This document shows positions 45,338-55,715 of a DNA stretch of 64,000 nt, one piece after another. The position numbers and the translations under genes are program-made. The notes under the pieces were generated by a model. That model ran no database searches, was not told where the DNA came from, and saw only the letters and a program-made list of their open reading frames with translations. Source of the stretch: Lasiosphaeris hirsuta (taxonomy: Eukaryota > Ascomycota > Sordariomycetes > Sordariales > Lasiosphaeriaceae); NCBI GenBank assembly GCA_030549175.1, contig JAUKUA010000002.1, positions 2,914,001 to 2,978,000 on the forward strand, written 5' to 3'. Numbering within the stretch: the first letter of the stretch is position 1; each line of letters opens with the position of its first letter.

Positions 45338-47452
45338 GGTTGCGTCTGGTTGATCTTGTCGTTGGTGAGATGTGTGGTCGAAATGTTGGTGTTTGATGAT
45401 GAGGAAAAGATTTCTGCATTACAGGAGGAGAGAGAGAGGGTCTTATATTCGTGAGGGTCTTCTGGCTTGAGAGTCCCGAGCCCAGTAATCCATTGCCACA
45501 CCAGGCCTCTTCCGCCGCCGCGGAAGGTGACAATCAAGCAAAGGATTCCTTATCACGGCTAGGCACTCAAAGGTTAGTGGCGATGATCCTGAAGGGCAAG
45601 GGCATGCTTAGGCAAGATGCAATGCAAGGTGTCTTTCAGTCGCAGTTTGATTACATGGCAACATTTTACTTTCAAAGGCCGACTGCATTCTCCAAGATAA
45701 CTTCACATAGTTAATCCCGATGCAAAGGGGACATCCTAGGCCAGCAACTAGATTTGTTTCCCGCATTCAACCTGAAATGAAAGGCCAGTGCCCAAAAAGC
45801 AGAGCATCGTCATACATTTCCGGTCCTTCTTTTTTCTGTCCCTTGGCAAACTGTAGATGCGTCTCAACAGATCCTCTCAACAGATCCTCTCAACAGATCC
45901 TCTCAACAGATCCTCCTGAGCTAGTAATGGATCTTTGCTATTTCTTTCAGCATGATCGGGAACGGACATCTACATTCTATGAAGCTGCAAGATCACATGA
46001 AGAGGGTGGTGCAGAGAGCAAAAGTGGTGCCCTCCTGGTCTTGAGTCTTGGCACCAAGGCAGCTCTCGTCTGGTAGCGTCAATGCAGAAGCCTGGACAAC
46101 CTTCTTTTTGGGCTGACTATGAAATGACGCTGATGATGCTATTCAAAGATCAATGCTCCTTCATTCAACTTTTAAAGAACTTTCAAGGAACCTTCACCAT
46201 TGCTGTCAAGTTTGTCCATTGAAGGTCAACAGAAACCGGACAGGACGGAAGTTGGGAGTCCCAATCTAAAAGCTACTAATTTCTCTTTATGATGTTCATA
46301 CAAATCCTGATTTTGGGTGAGCCTCTGCGGCTGCAGACGTCAGCGACTTCTGAGAAAGCGCGATGCTGCATTGTTGCGGTGAAAGTACCCCCTTGATCGT
46401 CATCAACAACACAAGAGGCCGCTGCAAGACGAAAACCCCGGAATGGTGACCGCCCGATCAAAAAAAAAATTGACTCGCATATGGCCAGTGGTATGCAGCA
46501 ACTAATCAGCCGCAGCTTGGTGCGTGCAGCTACGCAAGGAAGACTGCCCGGCTGGAAAGAGTGGCATCATCAAAATTCGAGGTTTTGGTGCTGAGGATGG
46601 TGCGCCGCGGTGCCGTCCCGCAGCCCTATCCCTGAACATGGACACCCCCGAGCTGCGGGCTTTCTATTTCGGCCCTTCAGCTGTTTTTTTTTTTTGTACT
46701 ATTGAGCTCAGCCACAGACATCAACAAAAAGCCATTTTATCGATAATGCTTCAATATCTCGGCACTCCGACCGAGAAGGCGTCCGTGATGGCATGCAGGA
46801 AGATAAAGCTGCAACCGCGATGAGATCCGTGCAACCCAAACGCCCAGCTCCTGCCAAACGCGGCCAGTCAAGAGCCTTGGCATTTTTTGGACCTGCCTGA
46901 ATGACCAACGTCAAGCTCAGATTGTCGGCCAGAAACCACGACCGCTCCAGCGCCTCGATAGCCCACCACTGCCCCGTCGCCCTGCTGACTGCCACCATGT
47001 CGCACACCTCATTTTGTCCACGACCTTTCGGTCGACTAGTTGCGACTTCAGGATGCCCTCCTCGCGTCCTTCGCGCGAAATGTCGTGACGACTCCTGTCA
47101 CACGGCTCATGGGAAGCTCCCACCGGCCTCCTAACCAATCTGACTTTGACGCCAAAGCGCGAGCATGGAGCTTCCCAAGCCGGCGAAGCCAAGACAAGCC
47201 CCCAGATGCACAGAGGGTCAAATGAGACTTCCCACCACCGCATGTCACCGTGTGATTCTGCTGCCAGCTTTTCTCGGCTGTTGGCAACGTGCTCGATATT
47301 TAGGTTCGGAATAGCCCCAGTAAGTTGCTCTTCCACTGTTTGTTCAACATGCCGCAGGTTCCCAGTCTGGCTGTCCTTCAAGTGCGCCACCGCGAGAGCA
47401 GCGTTTTCGCGAACCAGAAAAGCCGAGAACACCACCACAGCCGCCCTTCAAG
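45338..47452. other. intergenic, no gene seen
   Basis: No coding-like block was identified on either strand between the 607-aa gene and the GH18 gene. It contains the 13-bp array listed separately and a T run at about 46682-46695. The last few hundred bases should hold the GH18 promoter. Confidence 0.45.
45862..45913. repeat. tandem array, 4 perfect copies of a 13-bp unit
   Basis: Unit TCTCAACAGATCC is repeated four times without change in intergenic DNA upstream of the 607-aa gene. It shares its 13-bp period, but not its sequence, with the array at 42828-42957. Confidence 0.9.
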
Positions 47453-48559
47453 ATGAAGGCCATCATCGCCAACGCCGTTGCCCTTCTGGGGACCCTAGCA
47501 TCCGCCTTGCCGGCCCACTCGCTGGTGCCCAAGGCGGTGCCCGAGCTCCCACGGCTCGTTCTCTACTACCAAACGACCCACGACTCACAAAGTCTGCCAA
47601 TCTCAATGCTGCCCCTGATTACCGAAAAGGGGATTGCCCTGACGCATCTCATCGTTTGTTCGTTTCACGTCAACTATAATGGCGTCGTCCACCTGAACGA
47701 CTACCCCCCAGGTCACCCACACTTCTACACAATGTGGAACGAAACCCTGATAATGAAGGAGGCCGGCGTCAAGATTATGGGCATGGTCGGCGGCGCCGCT
47801 GCAGGTTCTTTCGATACGGTGACTCTCGACGGGGACGCTCTCAACTTCGAGCTCTATTACCGGCAACTGCGCGATGTCATCGCCTACTATGGCCTGCAGG
47901 GCATGGATCTAGACGTCGAGCAGCCCATGAGCCAGGCCGGCATCACGCGGCTCGTCCAACGGCTGCGCGCCGACTTTGGTCCCGACTTTGAGATAACGCT
48001 TGCGCCTGTCGCGTCGGCGCTTGTGGGTGGCGCAAACCTCAGTGGCTTCAACTACAAGCAGCTCGAGACGGCCGTCGGCGCTGACATTGACTTTTACAAT
48101 GCTCAGTTTTACAACGGATTCGGCTATCTCGGGACTACCACCGACTTTGGCCGCGTCGTCTCCCAGGGCTGGAACCCACGCAAGATCCTCGCCGGGCAGA
48201 TCACTACCTCGGATAACGGGGCCGGGTACATCCCATATGATCGGCTCAACGCGACCATCTCGGCCCTGCGCGCCATGTACGGCCAGATTGGCGGCATCAT
48301 GGGCTGGGAGTACTTCAACAGCCAGCCCGGTGGTCTTCCGCAGCCGTGGCAATGGGCGCAGGCCATGACGGCCATCTTGAGACCGAACGAAGTGCCGCGG
48401 TTGACCATCACGAAGGCCAAAGCCAAAGGTTTGATCCAAGCGTGGAAGGACAGCGTGGCTGGTGGCATTGTAGGTCCGGATGATGGCATCACCATCACTG
48501 CCGCGCAGGTGCCCGAATTGATGCCAAATGTGGACTATATGGCGATGGTCAATGCCTGA
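47453..48559 (+). CDS. secreted GH18 glycosidase (endo-beta-N-acetylglucosaminidase or chitinase-like)
   Basis: Single exon, 368 aa, with a signal peptide at about residues 1-19 (IIANAVALLGTLASALP). The TIM-barrel signature is clear: RLVLYYQTTH (strand 1), THLIVCSFHVNYNG, GVKIMGMVGGAAAGSF (the SxGG-like motif), and LQGMDLDVEQ at 148-157. The catalytic acid is Glu156, with Asp152 and Asp154 preceding it. The first Asp of the usual DGxDxDxE is Gln149 here. Later come DIDFYNAQFYNGFGY (substrate-binding Tyr/Gln) and IGGIMGWEYFNSQPG (the C-terminal Trp). This pattern, without chitin-binding module, fits fungal secreted ENGase-type GH18 enzymes that cut the chitobiose core of N-glycans, but chitinase activity cannot be excluded. 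Confidence 0.87.
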   Translation: MKAIIANAVALLGTLASALPAHSLVPKAVPELPRLVLYYQTTHDSQSLPISMLPLITEKGIALTHLIVCSFHVNYNGVVHLNDYPPGHPHFYTMWNETLIMKEAGVKIMGMVGGAAAGSFDTVTLDGDALNFELYYRQLRDVIAYYGLQGMDLDVEQPMSQAGITRLVQRLRADFGPDFEITLAPVASALVGGANLSGFNYKQLETAVGADIDFYNAQFYNGFGYLGTTTDFGRVVSQGWNPRKILAGQITTSDNGAGYIPYDRLNATISALRAMYGQIGGIMGWEYFNSQPGGLPQPWQWAQAMTAILRPNEVPRLTITKAKAKGLIQAWKDSVAGGIVGPDDGITITAAQVPELMPNVDYMAMVNA

Positions 48560-49297
48560 ACTTGCTGCTTCATAGACTTTACTGCGTGATGCCCAGGGCT
48601 GGGCGGATGCATCATAGATTTGTAGTTTTAGAAGGTATGCAATACACTATAGAATTTTCACTCGAACGCCCATCTTGAATCTGTCTGCACACTGTTTCTC
48701 ATCACCGCCACAAAACGAGATAAATAAGTAATAATGAAAAAAAAAACTCCCAAAAAAACCGAGACGTTCCGATCAACACACTGCAGCCTCAAGGGACAGA
48801 CAAACATTTTGGGACTTCAAAAGTAGAGTACTGCGCGGAAATCAAAAAGATAAGAGATGGGTCAGATATCCCTTTTGTGTCGAAAGTTGTTGGAGTGGAA
48901 ACAACTACCCCTCCCTTATGTTGGGAAGAGGACCCTGCTCCAAAGACTGCCTCGCTACTCGAGTCGGCCACTCAATGAAAAATGCATGTCTGATCCTAGA
49001 AATTTAGGAATGGTCAGACAAAAACCAGGTTCGCTTCACCCCAGCTTAGAATTGGCTCACTTTAGCGGTCCAGCCCTTGTTTGTTTGTTAGCGCGTAGCT
49101 CAAAGTTGAAACTATAGGGATGTCCCGTTGCCCTACCTAGGTAGTATTAACTTGAACCTCGTCAAATACTTATCATTTCTCATTTTAGCCACAAATAGTG
49201 GCGTTTCACATAATTACCAGGAAGGCTAAATCGTGAGAATGCAAATAGCTTTTAATGAAGATTAAAAATACACAAAGGATATGACAGAACCATCACC
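48560..49297. other. convergent 3' flanks
   Basis: Non-coding DNA between the GH18 gene (plus) and the Gly/Lys-repeat gene (minus). It is AT-rich, with short A runs near 48735-48760. Confidence 0.45.
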
Positions 49298-50129
49298 TCA
49301 CATGTGGCTCTCGCCTCCGCCTTTCCCCTTGCCAGACCTTTCCGAATCGGCACCGCCCTCACTTTGGCCTTTGCCTTTACCATCCTCTCCTTTGCCCTTC
49401 CCTTTGCCCTTTCCTTTGCCATCACCCTTTTCGCCATCCGCCTTGTTGTACTCGGCTGCGCCAGGTGCTTCATCGTCACCATTTCCACCCTTCCCTTTTC
49501 CCTTTCCCTTTCCATCTCCCTTCCCCTTCCCTTTACCCTTCCCATCTCCCTTTCCTTTGCGCTCCCCCTTCCCTTTGCCACCCCCATTCCCCTTTCCTTC
49601 TCCCTTTGCCTCACCTCCTCCTTGCGGCTTGCCTTCCGCAGCCCCTCCAGCCGGCCCCGGCGCGGGGCCGGGGGCACCCTTGGGAGCCTCACCACCCGGT
49701 TGTTGATCGTCAAGGACGACCTTTGGCTTGGGCTCTTCAACTTGGCCACTTGCCGCAGGCGCAGGGGCGGCGGCAGCAGCATGGACCACAGCGTTGTTCA
49801 CATTTGCGGGCGCGGGGGTCTCTGTGCTGTCGGGTACGCATTCCGCGACGGTAGCGTCGGCGTCTGCGACCACGGGCTTCTTGTCCGGCTCAGGGGCGCC
49901 GGCTGTCTCGCGCTTTGCTATCTGGTTTTGGGCTGAGATTTGTTAGTTGGGCTCAAGCTGTTGTTCTCGAATTGGGGGGGCACTCACCTTGCGAGCGGAT
50001 GGTGGGTGCTTTTGTTTGGCTGTCGCGCTTGGCTTGGATGAAGTCTGGCCCGAGGACATGGGCCGAGGCGACGTTGCCAAGGACCAGGGCGGCGACCACG
50101 GCCGACCGGATGGAGAGTGTAAAGTGCAT
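49298..50129 (-). CDS. secreted Gly/Lys-repeat protein with two Kex2-type sites, novel
   Basis: Predicted 258 aa from exons 50129-49988 and 49932-49298. The 55-nt intron has donor GTGAGT, a perfect CTAAC branch and acceptor CTCAG. An acceptor 13 bases further on would break the frame. The signal peptide is about residues 1-23 (HFTLSIRSAVVAALVLGNVA). Dibasic AKR sites end at residues 35 and 55, so Kex2 could release a 20-residue peptide. Residues 56-115 are Ala/Pro-rich. From 116 to the end the chain is almost only Gly, Lys, Asp and Glu in GKGKGKGD-type repeats, from a hexanucleotide repeat in the DNA. It contains a single Cys, at about residue 78. I know no family. A cell-wall, extracellular-matrix or polycation role is conceivable, but unsupported. 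Confidence 0.72.
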
Positions 50130-51162
50130 GGTTACCGGAACCGATGATTAACTCGACAATAGTCACAAAAGAAGTGAAGTAGTAGTAATTACACAAATGA
50201 CAAGCACTCAATGCTGTCTGGTAGAAAAAAAGCCCAAAAGAAAGAAGAAGGGGGGGGATTGAAGATGACAAAATCTCACATGGTTGCATCAATATCACCC
50301 TCATAAGAGCGAGAGGGAGCATCGTCTTATACCCAAGAAAAGACCAAACCGAAAGGCCAGCAGGGAAAAAGCGCCACAAAGCTTGTGCAGACGCAGGAGA
50401 TCATGTCTTTGCTTTTTGCCCAATCACCCATGGGGTGAAAAATAGTTTGCGCTGCTTACGACTTCCAGCGCCGTGTGAACCACGACCCACCCGCCTCGAG
50501 CAACATTGGCGCGCGCTGCAAGTTGAGACTCGAAAAAGCAGCCCAAGTTCCCCCTAGGGTCCCCTGAAAACGGGTCTCCAAAAGGGGCCGGTAGGGCTTC
50601 GAGGCCAAGAGCTTCGAGATCGCCGCTGCAGGGGGGGGGGGGGGGAGGCGTGGGGGCTGAAACATCAGACGAGCGTCCTTGATGGGATGATAGGATGGGG
50701 GAGGCCCCTGCCACTCCCGCCAATATCCATGTTGGTGATCAGAAATCGTCGCTTGGGTCACGTCTTCAAATGCCAAATGTAAAGTCGATGCTTCCATGGC
50801 GGCGGTGGTTTCCCTTTTTCCCTTTTTCTTTTTTTCCATCTTTTCTTCTCCTCCGACATGCCCAACACATCACGGAAACCCCAGACCGCCTCCAGCCCAG
50901 GATCAAAAGGATCCCGGGCGGCTCCTGGCACTGTGGCGTACTGGTTCTTTGGCCTGAAACCGGTATGCACGGCAACCTTGTCTCTATTTGGGTCTCCTGC
51001 GCATGCCCCTTTTTAGGACCAACACCATGGCCAGGGGACAAAACATTTGGAAACATTCCGGGGCCCGGGCGAACATGGCGAGATGTTCGACTCCACGTCA
51101 TCGGGGTTTCCCAGATAGGATTTGGCAATCGCAACTAGAGGAGAACACAACAGCGCAATCCC
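50130..51162. other. intergenic with poly(G) tract
   Basis: Promoter side of the Gly/Lys-repeat gene and 3' flank of the next gene. A run of 15 G lies at 50631-50645. A T-rich stretch (about 50813-50847) follows. No gene recognised. Confidence 0.5.
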
Positions 51163-51768
51163 TCACCTGAACCTCTTCACCGTAACATTCACCTCAAAAT
51201 CCACTCTCTCACCCATCCCCTGCGTACAGGTCCTGGCAAAAGCCCCATTCTCAACACACCAGCCCAAGGGCAGCGCATTCCACCCAGACGCCGCAAACAG
51301 AATCCTATCGTCGCCATCGAATTTAGCCCCCAGTTCCCATCCCGAGAGAAAGAAAACTCACGGCTTCCCGCTCTCCGCCTCAAGACACACCCACGACGAA
51401 TTGATCGTGAGGAAGTGCAGCGTCCCGTCGTACTGGAACGCGGTCCTGGTCGGCGCCACCAGCGGCGCCGCCTCGGCCGTCCCGACGTCCTCGGTCGCGC
51501 ACTCGTACCACTGGTACGGGTCGCTCGCGACGCCGTTGGGGGTGAGGGCGGCGCTGCTGGCGGCGCAGCGGGCGGCGCCGCCCGTCGCGGGGTTGGCGAG
51601 GTGGAAGGCGACCGTGGTGTTTTCTTTCTGGAAGGGCGAGCCGCGCGTGATTTGGGTCGTGGTGAGAGTAAGGGTCTGGAGCGTGAGCGAGGAGGCTGCG
51701 CAGTCGTTGGCGATTGGGAGGGGGGAGGTAAGTGGGGCGAGGAGGAGGAGGAGGAAAAGGTGGGCCAT
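51163..51768 (-). CDS. small secreted six-cysteine protein, function unknown
   Basis: Predicted 182 aa from exons 51768-51362 and 51304-51163. The 57-nt intron (donor GTGAGT, branch-like GCTAAAT, acceptor ATAG) removes an in-frame TGA directly after the donor. Splicing gives AESGKP-ILFAASGWN. The start MAHLFLLLLLAPLTSPLP gives a good signal peptide; a Met 39 codons upstream is preceded by Pro/Ser leader sequence. Six Cys occur in the mature part, at about 23, 68, 90, 128, 152 and 162, enough for three disulfides. There are N-glycosylation sequons (ENTT, INSS, VNVT). The protein looks beta-rich, ending EVNVTVKRF. No named family recognised; it belongs to the general class of effector-like secreted fungal proteins. 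Confidence 0.7.
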
Positions 51769-52130
51769 TGTGGGTGGTGGTTGGGATTGAGACGGTGGGG
51801 GATGGGGTGGTTGGGAGAGGGGATTCAGAGACGTGACGGCGAGGGAGAGAGAAATGTGGTTGGCTTGCAAGATATCCCCCCGCATGGGAGGGGGTGGCAG
51901 TATCTCGACTAATTGGGTTGTGGTCGTCCAAATTGACTACGGGTAAGTCGAGGATAAATGCTTGTCATACAATTTTGAGCCGAGCCTCCTGGAGTATGGT
52001 TTGTAAAGCCGGCAATTAATTACTCGACTTGAAGGAAATCACTGCTATTCATTGATGGGGTTTGATAGCCTGCAAGGTATTCCCCATGTCAACAACAAAA
52101 GGTTTTTGAAGCGCAGCAAACAGATCAAAC
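51769..52130. other. promoter side of the six-cysteine protein gene
   Basis: Non-coding; no distinct element recognised. Confidence 0.35.
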
Positions 52131-52524
52131 TCACTCGGCGAGATTCCCATCAGGGTCTCTAATGTAGACACTGCGCAGCTTCGCTCTCGCGCCCGTCCGC
52201 TAAACTACCTCGGCACCCTCTAAAACCTCGGCCTGTTCGGCCTTCAGTCTCTGCAAGACGTCCTCCACATTATCTTGCACCAAGAAACACAAGCCTGCTG
52301 AGCCAGGCTGAACATTTTGCGCCTTGGGCTCAAATTCCTTGCCGCTCAGGTGCAGGTTTGATCTTTTGGCTGCCAAAGAGCAGTGCGTGCCTCTCAGCGC
52401 CATTGGAAGTAAAGACAGTGTGCTTCATGCCTAGAAATCGCTCGTAGAATTTGAGGGCCGCGCCAATATCCTTGACGGTAAGCACGAGATGGTCAAGGGA
52501 AATGGCTCTTGCGATGATGGACAT
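52131..52524 (-). pseudogene. glyoxalase/VOC-family protein, broken
   Basis: The minus strand starts MSIIARAISLDHLVLTVKDI, a typical glyoxalase/bleomycin-resistance (VOC) opening with the metal-ligand His of LDHLVLTV, then FYERFLGM and ERHALLFGSQKI. There the frame breaks: one extra A in an AAA run (52357-52359) shifts reading, and the family sequence continues in the next frame (NLHLSGKEFEPKAQNVQPGS, GLCFLVQDNVEDVLQRL). It then meets a TAG at 52200-52202, after which RTGARAKLRSVYIRDPDGN, the usual VOC ending with its Arg-Asp-Pro-Asp-Gly-Asn motif, follows in frame. So there are two lesions in about 130 codons. An intact VOC protein would be a small cytosolic dioxygenase or lyase-type enzyme. 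An assembly error could explain the insertion but not easily both. Confidence 0.85.
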
Positions 52525-53234
52525 TGTGCGAGTGCCGGCGTGGATGGGGGCAGCCCCGGGTGCTGATGCAGGTCAGATGTGATTTGCTGTCGGAGCGTTT
52601 GCATGCAATGCAGTGCTTCGTGTTGAAGTCAAGACCGTCGGTGGAAATGTGGATATGGACAACATGATAGTTGTACAGCCACGGGCCGAGACCGGCTGGC
52701 TGTAAATACCCCAGACGTGATTTTTGAGTCCAAGTCCCATGCGCCGTTTCCTGATGCCGCGAAATTCAAGCTACCAATTATCAGCGCCGGGTGGATGGAG
52801 TATGAAGGACCAGGATTGTCAGCAGGGTTCTACTGACACCAGGTTGCCGTCGGGTAGCTCCATCCCGCTGAGACGGAGCGGATCACGATGTTGGAAGCAG
52901 CGTGGCGGAAAGCACCTTCCTTCCCCGCGTCTGATGCGGAGAAGTATCTCCAATGCTATAAAGCTGCTTGTTTCACAGCAGCCAAGACGCTACGCAAGTC
53001 CACTCGGGTGCGGAGGTGAGGGGCTGCATGCCGCCGTGGGACCTCCGCGCCCTTGGGCAGCCGATGACGAGGGTCGATCGGACGGAGGATGAGGGGCAAC
53101 AGATGTTTCCTCCCAAATAAAGGAGCATCTGCAGCCTGGAAGGCGAAGGCGATCGTGTGTTTTTTTTTACCATTATCCCGTCTCTGTCCCCACTTATACT
53201 CTGCCTTGTCAATTATTTGCATTGGACCCAAACC
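52525..53234. other. intergenic between VOC pseudogene and flavin monooxygenase
   Basis: Divergent promoters of the pseudogene and the monooxygenase. No coding-like block; a T run (53159-53168) lies about 70 bases before the monooxygenase start. Confidence 0.4.
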
Positions 53235-55209
53235 ATGAGCGGAGCAATCCAGCAAACGGCTTCTAGCCAGCGCATCGAGCCCGGGTCCGTCGACCTCAAA
53301 GCCACGCCCTGGCCAGCATCAGCCAAGAACCTAGGTGCAGATGCCACCGCTATCGCGGAGACCGTCGTCAACGCTCTGAACGAGGCTCTTGCCAACAAGC
53401 AATACGATGACCTCGCCAATATTTTCTTGGAGGATGGCTTCTGGCGCGACCACAATGCTCTTTCCTGGGGTCTCCGTTCCCCCCAGGGGCGGAACGCAAT
53501 CCGCTCCTTCCTGGAGACACGGTGCAACTTGACGCGAGTCGACGTCGATGCGTCTTCGCCCTTGCGCAATCCCCAGCTCGCCAACTTCGCCCCAGCAGGC
53601 GACGCCACGGGCTTCTCGTTCTTCATCAAGCTCACGACCAAGTATGGCCGGGGTCGAGGTGTAGTCCGAGTGGCGGAGAAAGATGACCAGTACAAGATCT
53701 GGACACTCTTCACAACACTGGAGGAGTTGGTTGGACATGAAGAGCCCCTTGGTCTAAAGAGACCCAATGGCGTCGAGCATGGTGAGAAGCCGGGGCGGGA
53801 GAACTGGCTCGAGAGGAGAGAAGAAGATGTAGATTTTGTTGGCAGGGAGCCCGCAGTCTTGATCATTGGTAATACCCGCCTTTCTCTGGTCGTGCCGCAG
53901 AAATCGTATTGACGCAGAGTCAGGTGCCGGCCAGGGTGGCCTGACTGCTCATGCCCGCCTCAAGATGCTCAATGTCCCCACTCTCATCATTGACGGCAAC
54001 GACGCCGTTGGCGACAACTGGCGCAAGCGGTACCACCAACTCGTCCTGCATGATCCCGTTTGGTACGACCACATGCCGTACCTTGACTTCCCCGACTTCT
54101 GGCCCGTTTTCACGCCCAAGGACAAGCTCGCCGATTGGTTCGATGCGTACGCCAAGATGCTCGACCTCAACGTGTGGATGAAATCCAAGCTGCTGTCAAG
54201 TTCGTGGGATGACAACCAGAATCAGTGGACCGTCACCATCGAGCGCGTTCGGCCTAGTGGGAAAACCGAAACCCGCACATTCCACCCCAAGCACATTATC
54301 CAAGCTACCGGTGCTTCGGGCAAGATGAAGCTGCCAACCGTTCCCGGCATGGAAAATTTCAAAGGTTCACTCCTCTGCCACTCGTCCGAGTTCCCGGGCG
54401 TAGTGAAGACCGAGACTCCCAAAAAGGTGGTCGTTGTTGGCGCATGCAACTCGGCCCACGACATTTGCCAAGACTACTTTGAAAAGGGGCATTCGGTGAC
54501 CATGGTGCAGCGCTCGTCCACCTGCGTCATCAGCAGCGATGCCCTTTTGAAAATCATGCTGTATCCGCTGTACAGTGACGGTGGGCCCCCGGCGGAGGAT
54601 AGCGATATTTGGTAGGCTATTTTCTCCCTTGAACGCTCCTCAATCGACTGACACACCCTCAGGCTCTGGGGCTGGCCCTCCTCGGTGCTCAAGCGCATCC
54701 AAACCGAACTCACCATCCTGCAGCGGAAGCTCGACGAACCCCTCCTCTCTGGGCTCGCGCACGCAGGCTTCGCGCTCGACGCAGGCCCCGACGAGGGCGG
54801 GCTCTTCAACAAGTACCTGCAGCGCGGCGGCGGTTACTACATCGACGTGGGCACGTCGCAGCTCATCATCGACGGCAAGATCGCCATCAAACAGGGGCAG
54901 GAGGTGACCGAGATTCTGGCGCGCGGCGTGCGCTTCGGCGACGGGTCGGAGCTTGAGGCCGACGAGATTGTGTTTGCCACGGGCTACGACAACATGCGGA
55001 CGCAGGCGCGGGCCATTTTCGGGGATGAGCTGGCCGATCGCGTCGGGGATATTTGGGGGTGGGATGCTGAGGGTGAGATGAGGGGCATTTGGACGGGCAG
55101 TGGACACCCCGGCTTTTGGTTCCACGGCGGGAACCTGGCCATGTGCAGGTATTATTCGAGGGTCTTGGCCTTGCAGATCAAAGCGAAGCTGGAGGGATTG
55201 GATGGGTAG
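53235..55209 (+). CDS. flavin-containing monooxygenase (YUCCA/FMO-like) with NTF2/SnoaL-like N-terminus
   Basis: Three exons: 53235-53868, 53924-54611, 54663-55209. The introns are 55 nt (GTAATA...GTCAG) and 51 nt (GTAGGC...CTCAG), giving 622 aa. Residues about 35-180 resemble a small NTF2/SnoaL fold (NKQYDDLANIFLEDGFWRDH). The FMO part follows. The FAD motif GAGQGG is at 212-217, created exactly by the first splice. An FMO-type stretch DNWRKRYHQLVLHDP comes next. The NADPH motif VVVVGACNSAHDIC lies near 398-411, and the ATGYD signature near the C-terminus (IVFATGYDNMR). It ends HGGNLAMCRYYSRVLALQIKA. Such fungal enzymes are annotated as indole-pyruvate or general N/S-monooxygenases; the substrate is unknown. 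The VOC pseudogene lies upstream in divergent orientation, with no cluster around. Confidence 0.88.
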
Positions 55210-55394
55210 GCCAGGGCTTAGTCCTGCTTTGCGGCATTGGTCAGGTAAAAAAAAAAAAATAAAGAATAGAGAGCGAAGGAAGGGTTGAAACAATCTCGAT
55301 TGCCCTTTTCCCGGAATGGTGGAGATCAGCAAAACCAAAAGACTGCTCGCCGTCCTTTAGGGGTCGCTAAACTCCGCATAGGGGAAAAAAGATA

Positions 55395-55492
55395 GGGCTC
55401 AGTCGGGGATTGAACCCGAGACCTCGCACAAGCACTTATTTCAAGTGTGGGAATTACCCGAAGCACGAATCATACCACTAGACCACTGAGCC
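55395..55492 (-). tRNA. tRNA-Pro (anticodon CGG) with intron
   Basis: Minus-strand cloverleaf of 98 nt. Acceptor GGCTCAG pairs with CTGAGCC, discriminator C. The D arm is TGGTCTAGTGGTATGA, characteristic of eukaryotic tRNA-Pro. The anticodon stem CGTGC pairs with GTGCG (two G-U pairs), and the loop TTCGGG-T exposes CGG. The T arm is TCGGG-TTCAATC-CCCGA. A 26-nt intron at the canonical position after nucleotide 37 occupies 55431-55456. Confidence 0.93.
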
Positions 55493-55715
55493 AAATCAGA
55501 AGATGTGTAGAACTTTCAAAACACCAACACTATGAGCGCCAGGCTGCCGTTGAGATGATGAATACCCATGCTGCCTCGCCAGATATCACCTGACGCTGTG
55601 GTAAAAAGATACTAATATCTAAGATGGGATATTTGTGGAATCTAATAGCTCATTGCTGCATCGGCCTCAGGCAATCTTTTTCTTATTGCTTATTAACATT
55701 TACCTGCACGTGCAG

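Noticed and set aside
52724..53092. 122-codon plus-strand frame upstream of the flavin monooxygenase
   Set aside because: Basic, low-information composition and no domain. It lies in the promoter interval.
40517..55209. secondary-metabolite cluster around the two monooxygenases
   Set aside because: No polyketide synthase, peptide synthetase, terpene cyclase or cluster regulator lies nearby, and the two enzymes are 12 kb apart with unrelated genes between.
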